Below, piece by piece: positions 1-7,622 of a DNA stretch of 64,000 bases. Position numbers and translations under genes: made by a program. How positions within the stretch are numbered: position 1 is the stretch's first letter; the number at the start of each line of letters is the position of its first letter. This DNA is from Edaphobacter dinghuensis (lineage in GTDB: Bacteria > Acidobacteriota > Terriglobia > Terriglobales > Acidobacteriaceae): positions 744,001 to 808,000 of the forward strand of contig NZ_BMGT01000001.1 of NCBI RefSeq assembly GCF_014640335.1, given 5' to 3'. The notes beneath the pieces were generated by a model that made no database searches, was not told where the DNA came from, and saw nothing but the letters and a program-made list of their open reading frames with translations.

Positions 1-589
1 GGCCGAAGAGCGGGAACATGTTGCCGGAGATGGAGACGACGTGGGCTTTCTCCATGTCGTCGTCGGTGGACCAAGTGATGTCGGTGCGGTCGGCGTCGCT
101 GATGGCGATGAGGTCGGCCTGGTCTTTGACGGCATCGCGCATGAGATTGAAGTCAGGCGTGGCCCAGTGGTTGTCCTCGATTGGCTTGCCGTCGAAGCCG
201 GTCATCTTGCGGGAGAGGATATACAGGCTGCTGGAGTGGGCGATGGGCAGCGGACGCCAGAGCAGAGCGTCGATGAGACGAAAGGCTGCGACGGAGGAGC
301 CGATGCCGAGTGCGAGGGAGAGGACAGCGGCCGCGGTCATGACTTTGTTGCGGCAGAGCTGTCGCCAGCCGAAGGAGAGGTCGGCACGAAGGGATTCGAG
401 CCAGCCGACGACGCGAATGGAGTGACTTACTTCGCGGGAGCGCAAGGTGGAACCGAGTGCGTGGCGCGCTTCGTTGCGATCGCGTCCTGAGGCGACGGCC
501 TCTTCGATGTGCGACTGAAGCTCTTCGTCGATCTCGCGATTCAAGCGCTCGCCGTGCAGGGCATTCGAAATGCGCGACCACAAAGACAT
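1..589 (-). CDS. ADOP-type ABC transporter permease, N-terminal part (runs off window)
   Basis: Reading leftward from the ATG at 589, one base after the stop of the PadR gene, the frame is open to the window edge (196 codons). The N-terminus has the cytoplasmic permease-prefix layout (MSLWSRISNALHGERLNREI, then an IDEELQSHIEEAV helix). A single transmembrane segment follows (VMTAAAVLSLALGIGSSVAA) and leads into a MacB-like periplasmic domain. This matches the acidobacterial duplicated orphan permease family, which resembles MacB/FtsX permeases but lacks an adjacent ATPase. The substrate is unknown. The C-terminal FtsX domains lie outside the window. Confidence 0.85.
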   Translation of the reverse strand, partial: MSLWSRISNALHGERLNREIDEELQSHIEEAVASGRDRNEARHALGSTLRSREVSHSIRVVGWLESLRADLSFGWRQLCRNKVMTAAAVLSLALGIGSSVAAFRLIDALLWRPLPIAHSSSLYILSRKMTGFDGKPIEDNHWATPDFNLMRDAVKDQADLIAISDADRTDITWSTDDDMEKAHVVSISGNMFPLFG

Positions 590-590
590 G

Positions 591-920
591 TCAGGCCTCC
601 CTGAGAACGCGATTGATTGCAAGGCTGACGGACTGCCAGCGCGACTCTTCCGCGCCGAGCTGCTTTTTGCCTGCGGCGGTTAGCTCGTAGATGCGGGCGC
701 GGCGACCGGTGTCTTTCTTGATCCACTCGGCGCGAATCCAGCCTGCTTCTTCCATGCGGTAGAGCGCGGGGTAGAGCGAGCCTTCTTCAGCGCGCAGGAC
801 CTCGCCGGAGATATCGGCGATGGCGGCCATGATGGCGTAGCCGTGAAGGCGAGGACGTCGTGACAGTATCTTGAGCACGAGCAGATCGAGCGAACCTTGG
901 AGAGCATCAGTCTTGGCCAT
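591..920 (-). CDS. PadR family transcriptional regulator (ADOP-associated)
   Basis: The 109-residue protein has the PadR winged helix: LQGSLDLLVLKILSRRPRLH, the EEGSLYPALYRMEEAGWI recognition and wing region, then GRRARIYELTAAGKKQL. Its stop lies one base from the start of the permease gene, so the two form an operon in the usual padR-ADOP order. PadR proteins are homodimeric repressors that bind inverted repeats and often control their own operon. An inverted repeat overlaps this gene's ATG (919-952). Family certainty is high; the ligand is unknown. Confidence 0.93.
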   Translation of the reverse strand: MAKTDALQGSLDLLVLKILSRRPRLHGYAIMAAIADISGEVLRAEEGSLYPALYRMEEAGWIRAEWIKKDTGRRARIYELTAAGKKQLGAEESRWQSVSLAINRVLREA

Positions 921-960
921 ACTTAGATGTCTTTATATAGATATCTAAGTATAGTGTCAA
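919..960 (-). promoter_or_regulatory. Promoter and candidate PadR operator of the first padR-ADOP operon
   Basis: On the minus strand a perfect TTGACA (960-955) is followed after 17 bases by TATAAA (937-932). Perfect 10-base inverted-repeat arms (ATACTTAGAT at 919-928, ATCTAAGTAT at 943-952) lie one in the -35/-10 spacer and one over the expected transcription start and first bases of the ATG. Transcription would begin about five bases before the ATG, so the leader has no room for a Shine-Dalgarno. The sequence is direct evidence; PadR binding is inferred. Confidence 0.75.
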
Positions 961-1030
961 CGAGCTTGCCTGACACAGGTATTGTGGCTTTTGCTGAAGA
1001 GATGTCTCGTCTGAAACTGCGGGGGGTGGA

Positions 1031-1747
1031 TCAGGGTGTAGTCGATGGAGCTGGCGAGCCGTCGGACCATTTGTTTGCAATAACGAACAGAATCGTCACA
1101 CGTTCTTCGGGGTCGTTCGCAATCATGACGGGTGAATTGGGATCGTCGGCTGCCCAGCTCTTCGCCATGTCGCCGGAGTAAAAAAACATGGCGTGCGGAT
1201 GCCAGGCTTGATCGTGATCGTTTAGGTACTGCTGTTTCGACATCATGTAGGCCATCGCGCCGGGCTCCAGCGGCGGCAGCTCTTTTTTATCGAGTGCCGT
1301 CGCGACTGCACTCGCGATTGCATCCTTCGATTTTCCTGCCAGCACAAGCCTGGTCTTCATCAGATAGATGGGCGCAAAGCTTCTTGCGGCCTGCGCGTTG
1401 AAGCAATGGGGCGCTCTCATCTTCGGATTCCAGAACTCTGCCTGATCGGTGGCCTGCGCCCACGACCGCTCTACGAGGCAGAGAAAACCGTTCGTGCCTT
1501 TTGCGGCAGTTTTGTATCCCTCGCGGCCCAGCACCATCACTTCGGCGGCGTCGGAGATGGAACTGGGGGCAGCGCTGCGAGCTAGCGCGATCTCGGCGCT
1601 CTCGTCTGATATCAGGTACTGATCGAGGGGAGCCATTGCCGGATAGGCAGTGTTTCCGGCCTGCGCGACTGCCTGCCCGCCTGCGTTGGGAAAGACAATT
1701 TGCAGAGCAAATGCCAAAACGATGATCTTGACGTGATTCTTCCGCAT
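1031..1747 (-). CDS. Exported protein of unknown function
   Basis: The 238-residue product starts with a signal peptide (charged MRKNHVK, hydrophobic IIVLAFALQIVFP, Ala-rich cleavage area near residue 29), so it is probably periplasmic or secreted. The mature part is mixed alpha/beta with two cysteines, a WHPHAMFFYSGDMAKSW stretch and the C-terminal strand VTILFVIANKW. I do not recognise a named domain. It is transcribed alone, downstream of and in the opposite direction to nothing obvious; the padR promoter region lies between it and padR on the same strand. Function is not inferred. Confidence 0.75.
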   Translation of the reverse strand: MRKNHVKIIVLAFALQIVFPNAGGQAVAQAGNTAYPAMAPLDQYLISDESAEIALARSAAPSSISDAAEVMVLGREGYKTAAKGTNGFLCLVERSWAQATDQAEFWNPKMRAPHCFNAQAARSFAPIYLMKTRLVLAGKSKDAIASAVATALDKKELPPLEPGAMAYMMSKQQYLNDHDQAWHPHAMFFYSGDMAKSWAADDPNSPVMIANDPEERVTILFVIANKWSDGSPAPSTTP

Positions 1748-1907
1748 CCGATCCTCCCAATTCGCAGATTTCGCGCCGGTGAGTGTTGACCGAGATCGAT
1801 GCGCAAATTGTAACGCGCGGCGTCAAGCTGACATGGGGGAAGCTGGCGATTGAATCATTGCGATCGTCAGAACCGGCCCGTAAGTCCTGGCCAGCTCTGA
1901 GTTGACA

Positions 1908-2060
1908 TCAATCTGGAGAAGCTGCTTCGGATGCTCCCCGGAGCTGTTGGTTCTTCAGAAGTAATTCGGCGACGAGCTGTTCGAGACATGCAATCTTCGC
2001 CTGAAGCAAGCCCATCTCTTCTTTCAACAATTCCTCTTGCGAAGGCGCACGAATAGTCAT
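1908..2060 (-). CDS. Possible small coiled-coil ORF (50 aa)
   Basis: A short frame starts at an ATG (2060) 50 bases downstream of the SHOCT-like gene on the same strand. Its product contains a Leu-rich amphipathic helix (EELLKEEMGLLQAKIACLEQ, then LVAELLLKNQQLR) that predicts a coiled coil. There is no strong Shine-Dalgarno. It may be the last gene of the DUF2089 operon, or a remnant of a transposase N-terminus, since IS66-type proteins begin with similar helices. The rest of 1748-2110 shows no other coding signal. Confidence 0.35.
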   Translation of the reverse strand: MTIRAPSQEELLKEEMGLLQAKIACLEQLVAELLLKNQQLRGASEAASPD

Positions 2061-2110
2061 GTGAGTTCCGAATGCGGCGTTTGCAGGTTCGCGACCTGGT
2101 TGGTGTTGGC

Positions 2111-2578
2111 TTATTCGCAGAAGACGCGGACTTTGGTGGCGTTGCCTTCGGAGCCGTTGACATCGACGGTGAGGTCTTCGAGGTGGTCGATGAGCTCCTC
2201 CAGATTTTCGGGCCTGATCTGCGAGAGGGTGAGAGGAACGCCGTGCTTGTTGAGCGCGTCGTCCAACTGCTGGTGGGCCTGGGCGGGGATGAGGCTGGCA
2301 AGGCGGACGCCGGCACGGAGCAGTTGCATGGGGACGCGGACGTTGACTGTGGTTTGGCCCTTCATGCCGGTCATGGACTCGTCGGCTTCGACCAGAACGC
2401 GCAGGTATTTGACGCGGGTCTTCACGGTGGCTCCGTTGGAGCCGGAGACGGTGCCGGAGAACTCGCCGACGGGAGTGGCGCGTTCGGTTTCGAGGACGGC
2501 GATGAGGCGTTCGGCTTCGTCGGCGGTGATCTTGCCGGCGGCGAGCATTTCGAGAATCTGGCGGCGGTTTTCGTTCAT
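2111..2578 (-). CDS. SHOCT-like domain protein (YvlB/LiaX N-terminal type)
   Basis: The 155-residue protein opens with the two-helix motif ILEMLAAGKITADEAERLIA, found at the N-terminus of YvlB/LiaX-type proteins. The C-terminal half (KTRVKYLRVLVEADE, VNVRVPMQLLRAGVRLASLI, LTVDVNGSEGNATKVRVFCE) is a soluble domain usual in these proteins. The start at 2578 was chosen because its ATG overlaps the stop of the upstream membrane gene (ATGA). A longer upstream frame is out of frame with that gene and is not believed. Last clear gene of the four-gene operon; probably envelope-stress related by family analogy only. Confidence 0.75.
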   Translation of the reverse strand: MNENRRQILEMLAAGKITADEAERLIAVLETERATPVGEFSGTVSGSNGATVKTRVKYLRVLVEADESMTGMKGQTTVNVRVPMQLLRAGVRLASLIPAQAHQQLDDALNKHGVPLTLSQIRPENLEELIDHLEDLTVDVNGSEGNATKVRVFCE

Positions 2579-2847
2579 TGGATTTCTCCTGAAAGATGGT
2601 GGATGAAGGACAGGGCGTGGTGCAGCGGAGCTTCCGCGAGCAAGACGCGCGAGAGATGCAGGAGGGCAAAGAGGCCCTGGTGCGGGACGAGGGTGAAGAG
2701 CGCGGCCGCGAGACAGGCGGCGAAGATCCAGAAGCCGTCGTGAGCGGAGTGGCCGATGTTGCAGGCGATAAGGAGACGTTCTGCCTCGGACGGAGTGATA
2801 CGGCCGAGAGCGACGAGCGAGACGATGACACGGCGATCTGATCGCAT
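2575..2847 (-). CDS. Small membrane protein with N-terminal SHOCT-like motif
   Basis: The 90-residue product begins RRVIVSLVALGRITPSEAER, a degenerate copy of the motif in its downstream partner, followed by a hydrophobic segment (WIFAACLAAALFTLVPH) and a second weaker one. It has a four-base ATGA overlap with the next gene and a 10-base gap after the previous one. Translation is therefore probably coupled. No catalytic residues are visible. It may anchor or sense for the operon regulator; this is inference. Confidence 0.65.
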   Translation of the reverse strand: MRSDRRVIVSLVALGRITPSEAERLLIACNIGHSAHDGFWIFAACLAAALFTLVPHQGLFALLHLSRVLLAEAPLHHALSFIHHLSGEIQ

Positions 2848-2855
2848 GACGGCCT

Positions 2856-3116
2856 CTACAGGATGCGGACCAGGACGCGGGCATCCTGGGTGCTGACGTG
2901 GACGTGGGTTCCGGGCAGGCTGCATAGGATGCTCCAGAAGATGGCGATGACGCGCCAAAGATTGGTTCGGGAGACGATAGCGAGAGCCGCGAATGCCAGG
3001 AAGATGATGGGCGCGAGCAGGATGACCGGAATCCAGAGGAGAAAAATGGGCAGCCAGAGTTTGGGCCAGTGGAAGCCGGGGGTGTCGATGCCGAGGACGG
3101 CGAAGTTCGGAGTCAC
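2856..3116 (-). CDS. Small two-TM membrane protein
   Basis: The 86-residue product has two strongly hydrophobic segments (LPIFLLWIPVILLAPIIFLA and LAIVSRTNLWRVIAIFWSIL), a short cytoplasmic N-terminus and a soluble tail ending HVSTQDARVLVRIL. The start is GTG at 3116 and overlaps the TGA of the DUF2089 gene (GTGA), which decides the start and indicates coupled translation. Function unknown; context says it belongs to the DUF2089/SHOCT-like system. Confidence 0.7.
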   Translation of the reverse strand: MTPNFAVLGIDTPGFHWPKLWLPIFLLWIPVILLAPIIFLAFAALAIVSRTNLWRVIAIFWSILCSLPGTHVHVSTQDARVLVRIL

Positions 3117-3499
3117 TTGAGGGCCTCCAGTGCGCGGATGGCTTCGTCGGCGGTGATTTCGCCGGCGTTGAGCCGCTCCAGCACCTCCGCGCGGGATGGA
3201 GACGGGTTGGTTTCAATGAATTGGAGCTGTCCGGAGATGCGGTTGAGGCGGGCTTTGATGGTGGGGTAGCTGACGCCGAAGGTCTGCTCCATCTCTTTGA
3301 TGGAGCCGTGGGAGCGGAGGAAGGCGACGACGAAGACCTGGTCTTCGAGGGTGAGGCGGGCAAGCTCGGGGAGGGTGAACTGGCCTTCGACGGCGATTCC
3401 CTTTTCGGGGATGGAGACGCGTTCGATGAGGATCGGACTGCCCTGGGCGATGCGGAGCAGGTCTTGCCAGTCTGAGGCGCGTTTTGGGGATGAGTTCAT
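3113..3499 (-). CDS. DUF2089 family putative regulator
   Basis: The 128-residue protein matches DUF2089: a central helix-turn-helix stretch (LEDQVFVVAFLRSHGSIKEM, then FGVSYPTIKARLNRI) typical of sigma-70 region 4-like DNA binding, and a C-terminal SHOCT-like motif (AEVLERLNAGEITADEAIRA). It is the first gene of the operon and probably its regulator. The N-terminal zinc-ribbon cysteines seen in some DUF2089 proteins are absent. DNA binding is inferred from the HTH-like segment. Confidence 0.8.
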   Translation of the reverse strand: MNSSPKRASDWQDLLRIAQGSPILIERVSIPEKGIAVEGQFTLPELARLTLEDQVFVVAFLRSHGSIKEMEQTFGVSYPTIKARLNRISGQLQFIETNPSPSRAEVLERLNAGEITADEAIRALEALK

Positions 3500-3532
3500 G
3501 GTTACTGATCTCGTTTCTCAAGTACTAGAATC

Positions 3533-3561
3533 ACAATAATTAATTTTATTAATAATTTCAA
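3533..3561 (-). promoter_or_regulatory. Candidate sigma-70 promoter of the DUF2089 operon
   Basis: On the minus strand TTGAAA (3561-3556) and TATTGT (3538-3533) are separated by 17 bases, about 34 bases before the ATG at 3499. The surrounding 3525-3595 is strikingly A+T-rich compared with the GC-rich flanks, as expected of a promoter or a bent regulatory region. The rest of 3500-3751 has no coding signal. Confidence 0.4.
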
Positions 3562-3751
3562 TACATTATTTAAATTTATTTATTACGTATTCGGGGAGGA
3601 GACAAAAATACTCAGAACGGTGGGGGCTTGCATTTGGCGATGGCAGTTGCCGGAGCAGGGGATCTTTCGCGGTGTTTTGACGGAATCTTAAGCGCCAACA
3701 GGGGTGGGATTGCCGCAGCTAAGTCGTTGGAGCGCCGTTGTATAAACGGGT

Positions 3752-4627
3752 ATGCGCGTGCGTCATTTGTGGCTGTTGCTCATTCTGTTCTCTGTTTCCA
3801 CGCTCTCCCGTGCGGCGACTGACCCGGCGTGGACGACGCCGATCGCTCCATTTCAGATTGCCGACAATCTTTATTACGTGGGCAGCCGCGACCTTGCCAG
3901 TTATCTGGTGGTCACGCCGAAGGGGAACATCCTCATCAATGCGAATCTCAGCACGTCGCCTCCGCAGATACGCGCGAGCGTGGAGAAGCTGGGATTTCGC
4001 TGGAGAGATACGAAGATTCTGCTGAATGGGCAGGCGCACTTTGATCATGCGGGCGGGGCGGCTGAGGTGGTTCGTGAGACGCATGCGAAGAACATGGTGA
4101 TGGATGGCGATGTCAGCGTGATGGAGACCGGTGCGCGGACGGATTTTCTTGCTCCGTCGCCTAATATCGTGCGCTATACGCCGGTGCATGTGGACCGCGT
4201 ACTTCATGATGGAGATACGGTTAGCCTGGGTGGTGTGACGCTGACAGCGCACAAGACTGCGGGCCACACGCGGGGCTGCACTACGTGGACGATGCGTTTG
4301 CATGTGCCGGGGGAACCGGCAGGGACGTTGAGCAACATTGTTATTGTGGGCGGAGTCAGCTTTTGGTCGGAGTATCATTTCGTCGCGACGCCGGGTCATC
4401 GCGTGAGCTATCCCGGCATTGCTCAGGACTTTCAGCACACGTTTGCTACGTTGCGTGGGTTGCCGTGCGATGTGTTTCTGGGGGCACATGGGAGCTACTT
4501 CGGCATGCTGGCCAAGCTTCAGCGTTATCGGCAGGAGGGGCCTCGGGTATTTATTGATCGTGCTGGCTATGAGCGTTTCGTTGCGGAGGCGCAGCATACG
4601 TTCGAGCAGGCGCTTGCTGCACGCTGA
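3752..4627 (+). CDS. Subclass B3 metallo-beta-lactamase (Gln-116 variant, exported)
   Basis: The 291-residue product has a signal peptide (about residues 1-21) and an MBL fold. Zinc ligands are visible: Q94-A-H96-F-D98-H99, H172 in TAGHTRGCTTW and H246 in FLGAHGSYF. These correspond to B3 positions 116, 118, 120, 121, 196 and 263. Position 116, normally His, is Gln, as in GOB enzymes and the environmental B3-Q group. The family hydrolyses beta-lactams in the periplasm; actual activity here is inferred. No Shine-Dalgarno precedes the ATG. It is followed by a YCII-ECF42 pair on the same strand, 135 bases away. Confidence 0.85.
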   Translation: MRVRHLWLLLILFSVSTLSRAATDPAWTTPIAPFQIADNLYYVGSRDLASYLVVTPKGNILINANLSTSPPQIRASVEKLGFRWRDTKILLNGQAHFDHAGGAAEVVRETHAKNMVMDGDVSVMETGARTDFLAPSPNIVRYTPVHVDRVLHDGDTVSLGGVTLTAHKTAGHTRGCTTWTMRLHVPGEPAGTLSNIVIVGGVSFWSEYHFVATPGHRVSYPGIAQDFQHTFATLRGLPCDVFLGAHGSYFGMLAKLQRYRQEGPRVFIDRAGYERFVAEAQHTFEQALAAR

Positions 4628-4689
4628 AGGAGTGGCGGGCGAATTTTTTGGGAGTGCGGCTAATTTTTTTGGCAAATTGTCATCGAGCG

Positions 4690-4716
4690 TGTCGATTTTT
4701 GGCAGGCATCTTCGTT
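4690..4716 (+). promoter_or_regulatory. Candidate ECF42-type promoter before the first YCII gene
   Basis: TGTCGA (4690-4695) is followed after 17 bases by CGTT (4713-4716), 46 bases before the YCII start. The -35 hexamer resembles the one reported for ECF42 sigma factors, which usually control the adjacent DGPF gene. The -10 match and spacing are from memory and the second YCII gene shows only a weaker look-alike. Confidence 0.35.
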
Positions 4717-4762
4717 ATTGGTGCAGAGGTACGCTTACTCAAGCGAGAAGAGGAGGATTCTG

Positions 4763-5104
4763 ATGGCGAAATTTGTGTTGCTGCTACATAGTGATGGCGA
4801 AGCCTGGAAGAAGTTGAGTCCGGAAGAGATGCAGAAGAAGGTCGAGAAGTATCTTGCGTGGAGGAACAAGCCCTTTGTCGTAGACGGCGCGGGGCTGGTT
4901 CGGGATACGGGTCGGGTGATTCGGGCGAAGGGTGACGGCGTAAGCGTGACCGAAGGCCCGTTCAGCGAGTCGGCAGAGGTGATGGGCGGGTTTTACACCA
5001 TCGAAGCGGCAGACTATGACGAGGCGGTCAAGCTGTCGCTCGATATTCCTCATATCGGTCTCGGCACGATCGAGATTCGCCAGGTGATGGTCTACAACAC
5101 GTAG
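4763..5104 (+). CDS. YCII/DGPF-family protein paired with ECF42 sigma factor
   Basis: The 113-residue protein carries the YCII-related fold with the DGPF-type signature in the form VTEGPFSESAEVMGGFYTIE. The start at 4763 is preceded by GAGGAGGA, so the upstream in-frame TTG is not used. It ends 11 bases before the ECF42 gene. DGPF proteins are the standard genomic partners and likely targets of ECF42 sigma factors; their biochemical role is unresolved, so no enzymatic function is assigned. Confidence 0.85.
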   Translation: MAKFVLLLHSDGEAWKKLSPEEMQKKVEKYLAWRNKPFVVDGAGLVRDTGRVIRAKGDGVSVTEGPFSESAEVMGGFYTIEAADYDEAVKLSLDIPHIGLGTIEIRQVMVYNT

Positions 5105-5115
5105 GAGTATTTGCG

Positions 5116-6387
5116 ATGCAAGAGTCAGGCAGTCCCGCGTTGCTGGAGCATCTTTTCCGTCGCGAGTCCGGACGGATTGTTGCCTGGCTGGCAGGGCTGC
5201 TTGGTTCGGCACATCTGCAACTGGCGGAGGATGCGGCACAGGAGGCGATGCTGCGGGCGGCGCAGACGTGGGCGTTCGAGGGGATTCCGCCAAAGCCTGA
5301 GGCGTGGCTGTTTCGCACGGCGCACAACTATGCGATCTCGTCGGTGCGGCGGGGCGTTGTCTTCAGCAGCAAGGCCGATGCGCTGGTTGCCGCGCTTGAG
5401 ACGGTGAGCCAGCCTGTGTTGGATCTCGATGCGGAGCAGAGCCTGCGTGACGATGAGTTGTGCATGGTGTTTATGTGCTGTCATCCAAAACTCGCTCCGG
5501 ATGCGCAGGTGGCGCTGAGCTTGAAGCTGGTTGGAGGGTTCAGCACGGAGGAGATTGCGCGCATCTTTTTCTCTGAGCCGAGTACGATTGCGCAGCGTCT
5601 GGTGAGAGCGAAGCGATTGATTCGCGAACAAAATCTGACGCTGGCGATGCCTGCGAAGGCCCATTTGGAGGAGAGACTCAGCTCGGTGCTGAAGGTGATT
5701 TACCTGATGTTTAGCGGAGGCTACGCTGCACACTCGGGCGAAGATCTTATTCGCGGCGATGTCTGCCTGGAGGCTTTGAGGCTGGGACGGCTGGTGGCGT
5801 CTTCTTCGATGGGCGCACCGCGTGTAGATGCGCTGGTCGCCTTGATGGCATTGCAGGCAGCACGTTTGCCGGCACGGACGGACGTTGCCGGAGATCTTGT
5901 TTTGCTGGAAGAGCAGGACCGCAGGCTGTGGGATGAGAGCCTGATCGCGCTTGGATTTACTTACTTCGACCGGTCGATTGCAGGAGACGAGATCTCGGAG
6001 TGGCACGTTCAGGCGGCGATTGCAGCTACGTATGCGAGCGCGGCAAGCTCGGCAGAGATCGATTGGGCCGCGATCCTCGAGCACTATGACCAGTTGATGG
6101 AGATGACGGACTCGCCGGTGGTCGCGCTGAATCGCGCAGTGGTGGTGATGAAGGTACACGGCGCAGAGGCGTCTCTGGCTGCGCTGATACCTCTGCAGGG
6201 AAAGAGCGCTTTGCGGAAGTATCATCTGCTGCCCGCAGTGCGCGGCCATGTGCTGGCGGCATTGGGTCGTCTGGATGAGGCGAAGGCAGCGTTTTCGGCA
6301 GCGCTGGAGTGCGATTGTACGTTGCCGGAGAAGCGCTTTTTACAGCGGCAACTGGCGATGGTTTCGATACAACTTCATGGCTCGTAG
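5116..6387 (+). CDS. ECF sigma factor, ECF42 group with C-terminal extension
   Basis: The 423-residue protein has sigma region 2 (LAEDAAQEAMLRAAQTWAFE), region 4 (LVGGFSTEEIARIFFSEPST, IAQRLVRAKR) and a roughly 230-residue helical TPR-like extension (ALNRAVVVMKVHG, LRKYHLLPAVRGHVLAALGR) that defines ECF42. No anti-sigma gene is adjacent; in this group the extension replaces one as the control element. It is a paralogue of the gene at 35385-36647, and both sit behind a YCII gene. Confidence 0.92.
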   Translation: MQESGSPALLEHLFRRESGRIVAWLAGLLGSAHLQLAEDAAQEAMLRAAQTWAFEGIPPKPEAWLFRTAHNYAISSVRRGVVFSSKADALVAALETVSQPVLDLDAEQSLRDDELCMVFMCCHPKLAPDAQVALSLKLVGGFSTEEIARIFFSEPSTIAQRLVRAKRLIREQNLTLAMPAKAHLEERLSSVLKVIYLMFSGGYAAHSGEDLIRGDVCLEALRLGRLVASSSMGAPRVDALVALMALQAARLPARTDVAGDLVLLEEQDRRLWDESLIALGFTYFDRSIAGDEISEWHVQAAIAATYASAASSAEIDWAAILEHYDQLMEMTDSPVVALNRAVVVMKVHGAEASLAALIPLQGKSALRKYHLLPAVRGHVLAALGRLDEAKAAFSAALECDCTLPEKRFLQRQLAMVSIQLHGS

Positions 6388-6389
6388 TG

Positions 6390-7622
6390 TCACTGAGTTA
6401 AGAGTGCTTCTTTTTGGCGGCGGGTGAGAACGCAGGCTGCGGCGAGGGCGGCGGCGAAGCCTGCTGCGGCTCCGACGCCGAGTGCCCAGCGGGGGCCGAA
6501 GTGGTTGGCGATCCAGCCGAGGATCGGTGCGCCGATGGGGGTTCCGCCGAGTGCGATGCCGACGCGCAGGGCCATGACTCTGCCGCGCATTGCGGGTTCG
6601 GTGGAGAGCTGCATGATGCTGTTGGTGCCGTTGGTGAAGGTGAGCGCGGCGGCGCCGATGACGACGAGCGCGGCACCGAACCACCAGTATCCGGGGGCGA
6701 TGGCGGCGAGGGTGCAGCCGATGCCGAAGACGGCGGCTCCTGCGAGAAGCGATGCGAGGCCCGGCCGTTGGCGGCCTGCGGCGAAGAGGGCTCCTGAGAG
6801 CGTGCCTACGGCCATGATGGAGGAGAGCAGGCCGAAGCCGCGGGCGTCGGAGTGGAAGACGTTGACGGCCATGGTGGAGATGAAGATGGGGAAGTTGAGG
6901 CCGAAGGTGCCGATGAGAAAGAGCATGATGAGGATTGCTCTGAGGTCGGGTTTACTCCAGACGTAACGAAGGCCATCCATGAATCCGGATGCGCTGCGGT
7001 GCGCACGGGCGCTGGTGCGTAGTTCGGAGAGGCGGAAGAGGGAGAGCGAGAGGAGAACGGCTGCGAAGGAGAATCCGTTGAGAAGGAAGGCCCAGCCGAT
7101 GCCGACCTTTGCGATGAGCAGACCGGCGACGGCAGGGCCGATCATCTGGGCGGCGTTGAACGAGGTTGAGTTTAAGGCGACGGCGTTGGGGAGATCGGCA
7201 TCGCCGACCATCTCTGCAACGAAGGTTTGCCGGACGGGTGCATCGAGCGCAGCGGCGGAGCCGGAGAGGAAGGCGAAGAGGTACACGTGCCAGAGGCGAA
7301 CGACGCCTGCGATGGTGAGGGCTCCGAGCACGAGCGCGAGTGCGCCCATCGTTGCCTGGGTGAGCATGAGGAGCTTGCGCTGGTTGAGGCGGTCGGCGGC
7401 TGATCCCGTCCAGGGAAGGAAGAGAAGTTGCGGAGCGAACTGGAGGGCCATCACGATGCCCAGCGCTGAGGCATCGTGGTGAGTGAGCTGCGTGAGGACG
7501 AGCCAGTCCTGCGCGACGCGCTGCATCCACGTGCCGATGTTGGAGACGAGGCTGCCCGCGGTCCACAGGCGGAAGTTGAAGCTGCGGAGGGAGCGGAAGG
7601 TGCCGGAGAGTGGCCTCGTCAT
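6390..7622 (-). CDS. MFS transporter (EntS/MFS_3-like exporter)
   Basis: The 410-residue product has about 12 membrane segments. It starts with the MFS_3 type sequence FRLWTAGSLVSNIGTWMQRV and AQDWLVLTQLT, has the cytoplasmic loop GSAADRLNQRKLLML between TM2 and TM3, and repeats the pattern in the second half. The family includes the enterobactin exporter EntS and multidrug exporters; the substrate is not predictable. Its ATG overlaps the stop of the small membrane gene (ATGA at 7619-7622), so the two are co-translated. Confidence 0.88.
   Translation of the reverse strand: MTRPLSGTFRSLRSFNFRLWTAGSLVSNIGTWMQRVAQDWLVLTQLTHHDASALGIVMALQFAPQLLFLPWTGSAADRLNQRKLLMLTQATMGALALVLGALTIAGVVRLWHVYLFAFLSGSAAALDAPVRQTFVAEMVGDADLPNAVALNSTSFNAAQMIGPAVAGLLIAKVGIGWAFLLNGFSFAAVLLSLSLFRLSELRTSARAHRSASGFMDGLRYVWSKPDLRAILIMLFLIGTFGLNFPIFISTMAVNVFHSDARGFGLLSSIMAVGTLSGALFAAGRQRPGLASLLAGAAVFGIGCTLAAIAPGYWWFGAALVVIGAAALTFTNGTNSIMQLSTEPAMRGRVMALRVGIALGGTPIGAPILGWIANHFGPRWALGVGAAAGFAAALAAACVLTRRQKEALLTQ

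Noticed and set aside
5125..6249. 374-residue open frame on the minus strand opposite the ECF42 gene
   Set aside because: High-GC antisense shadow with Arg/His-rich composition and no domain; the plus frame has clear sigma regions.
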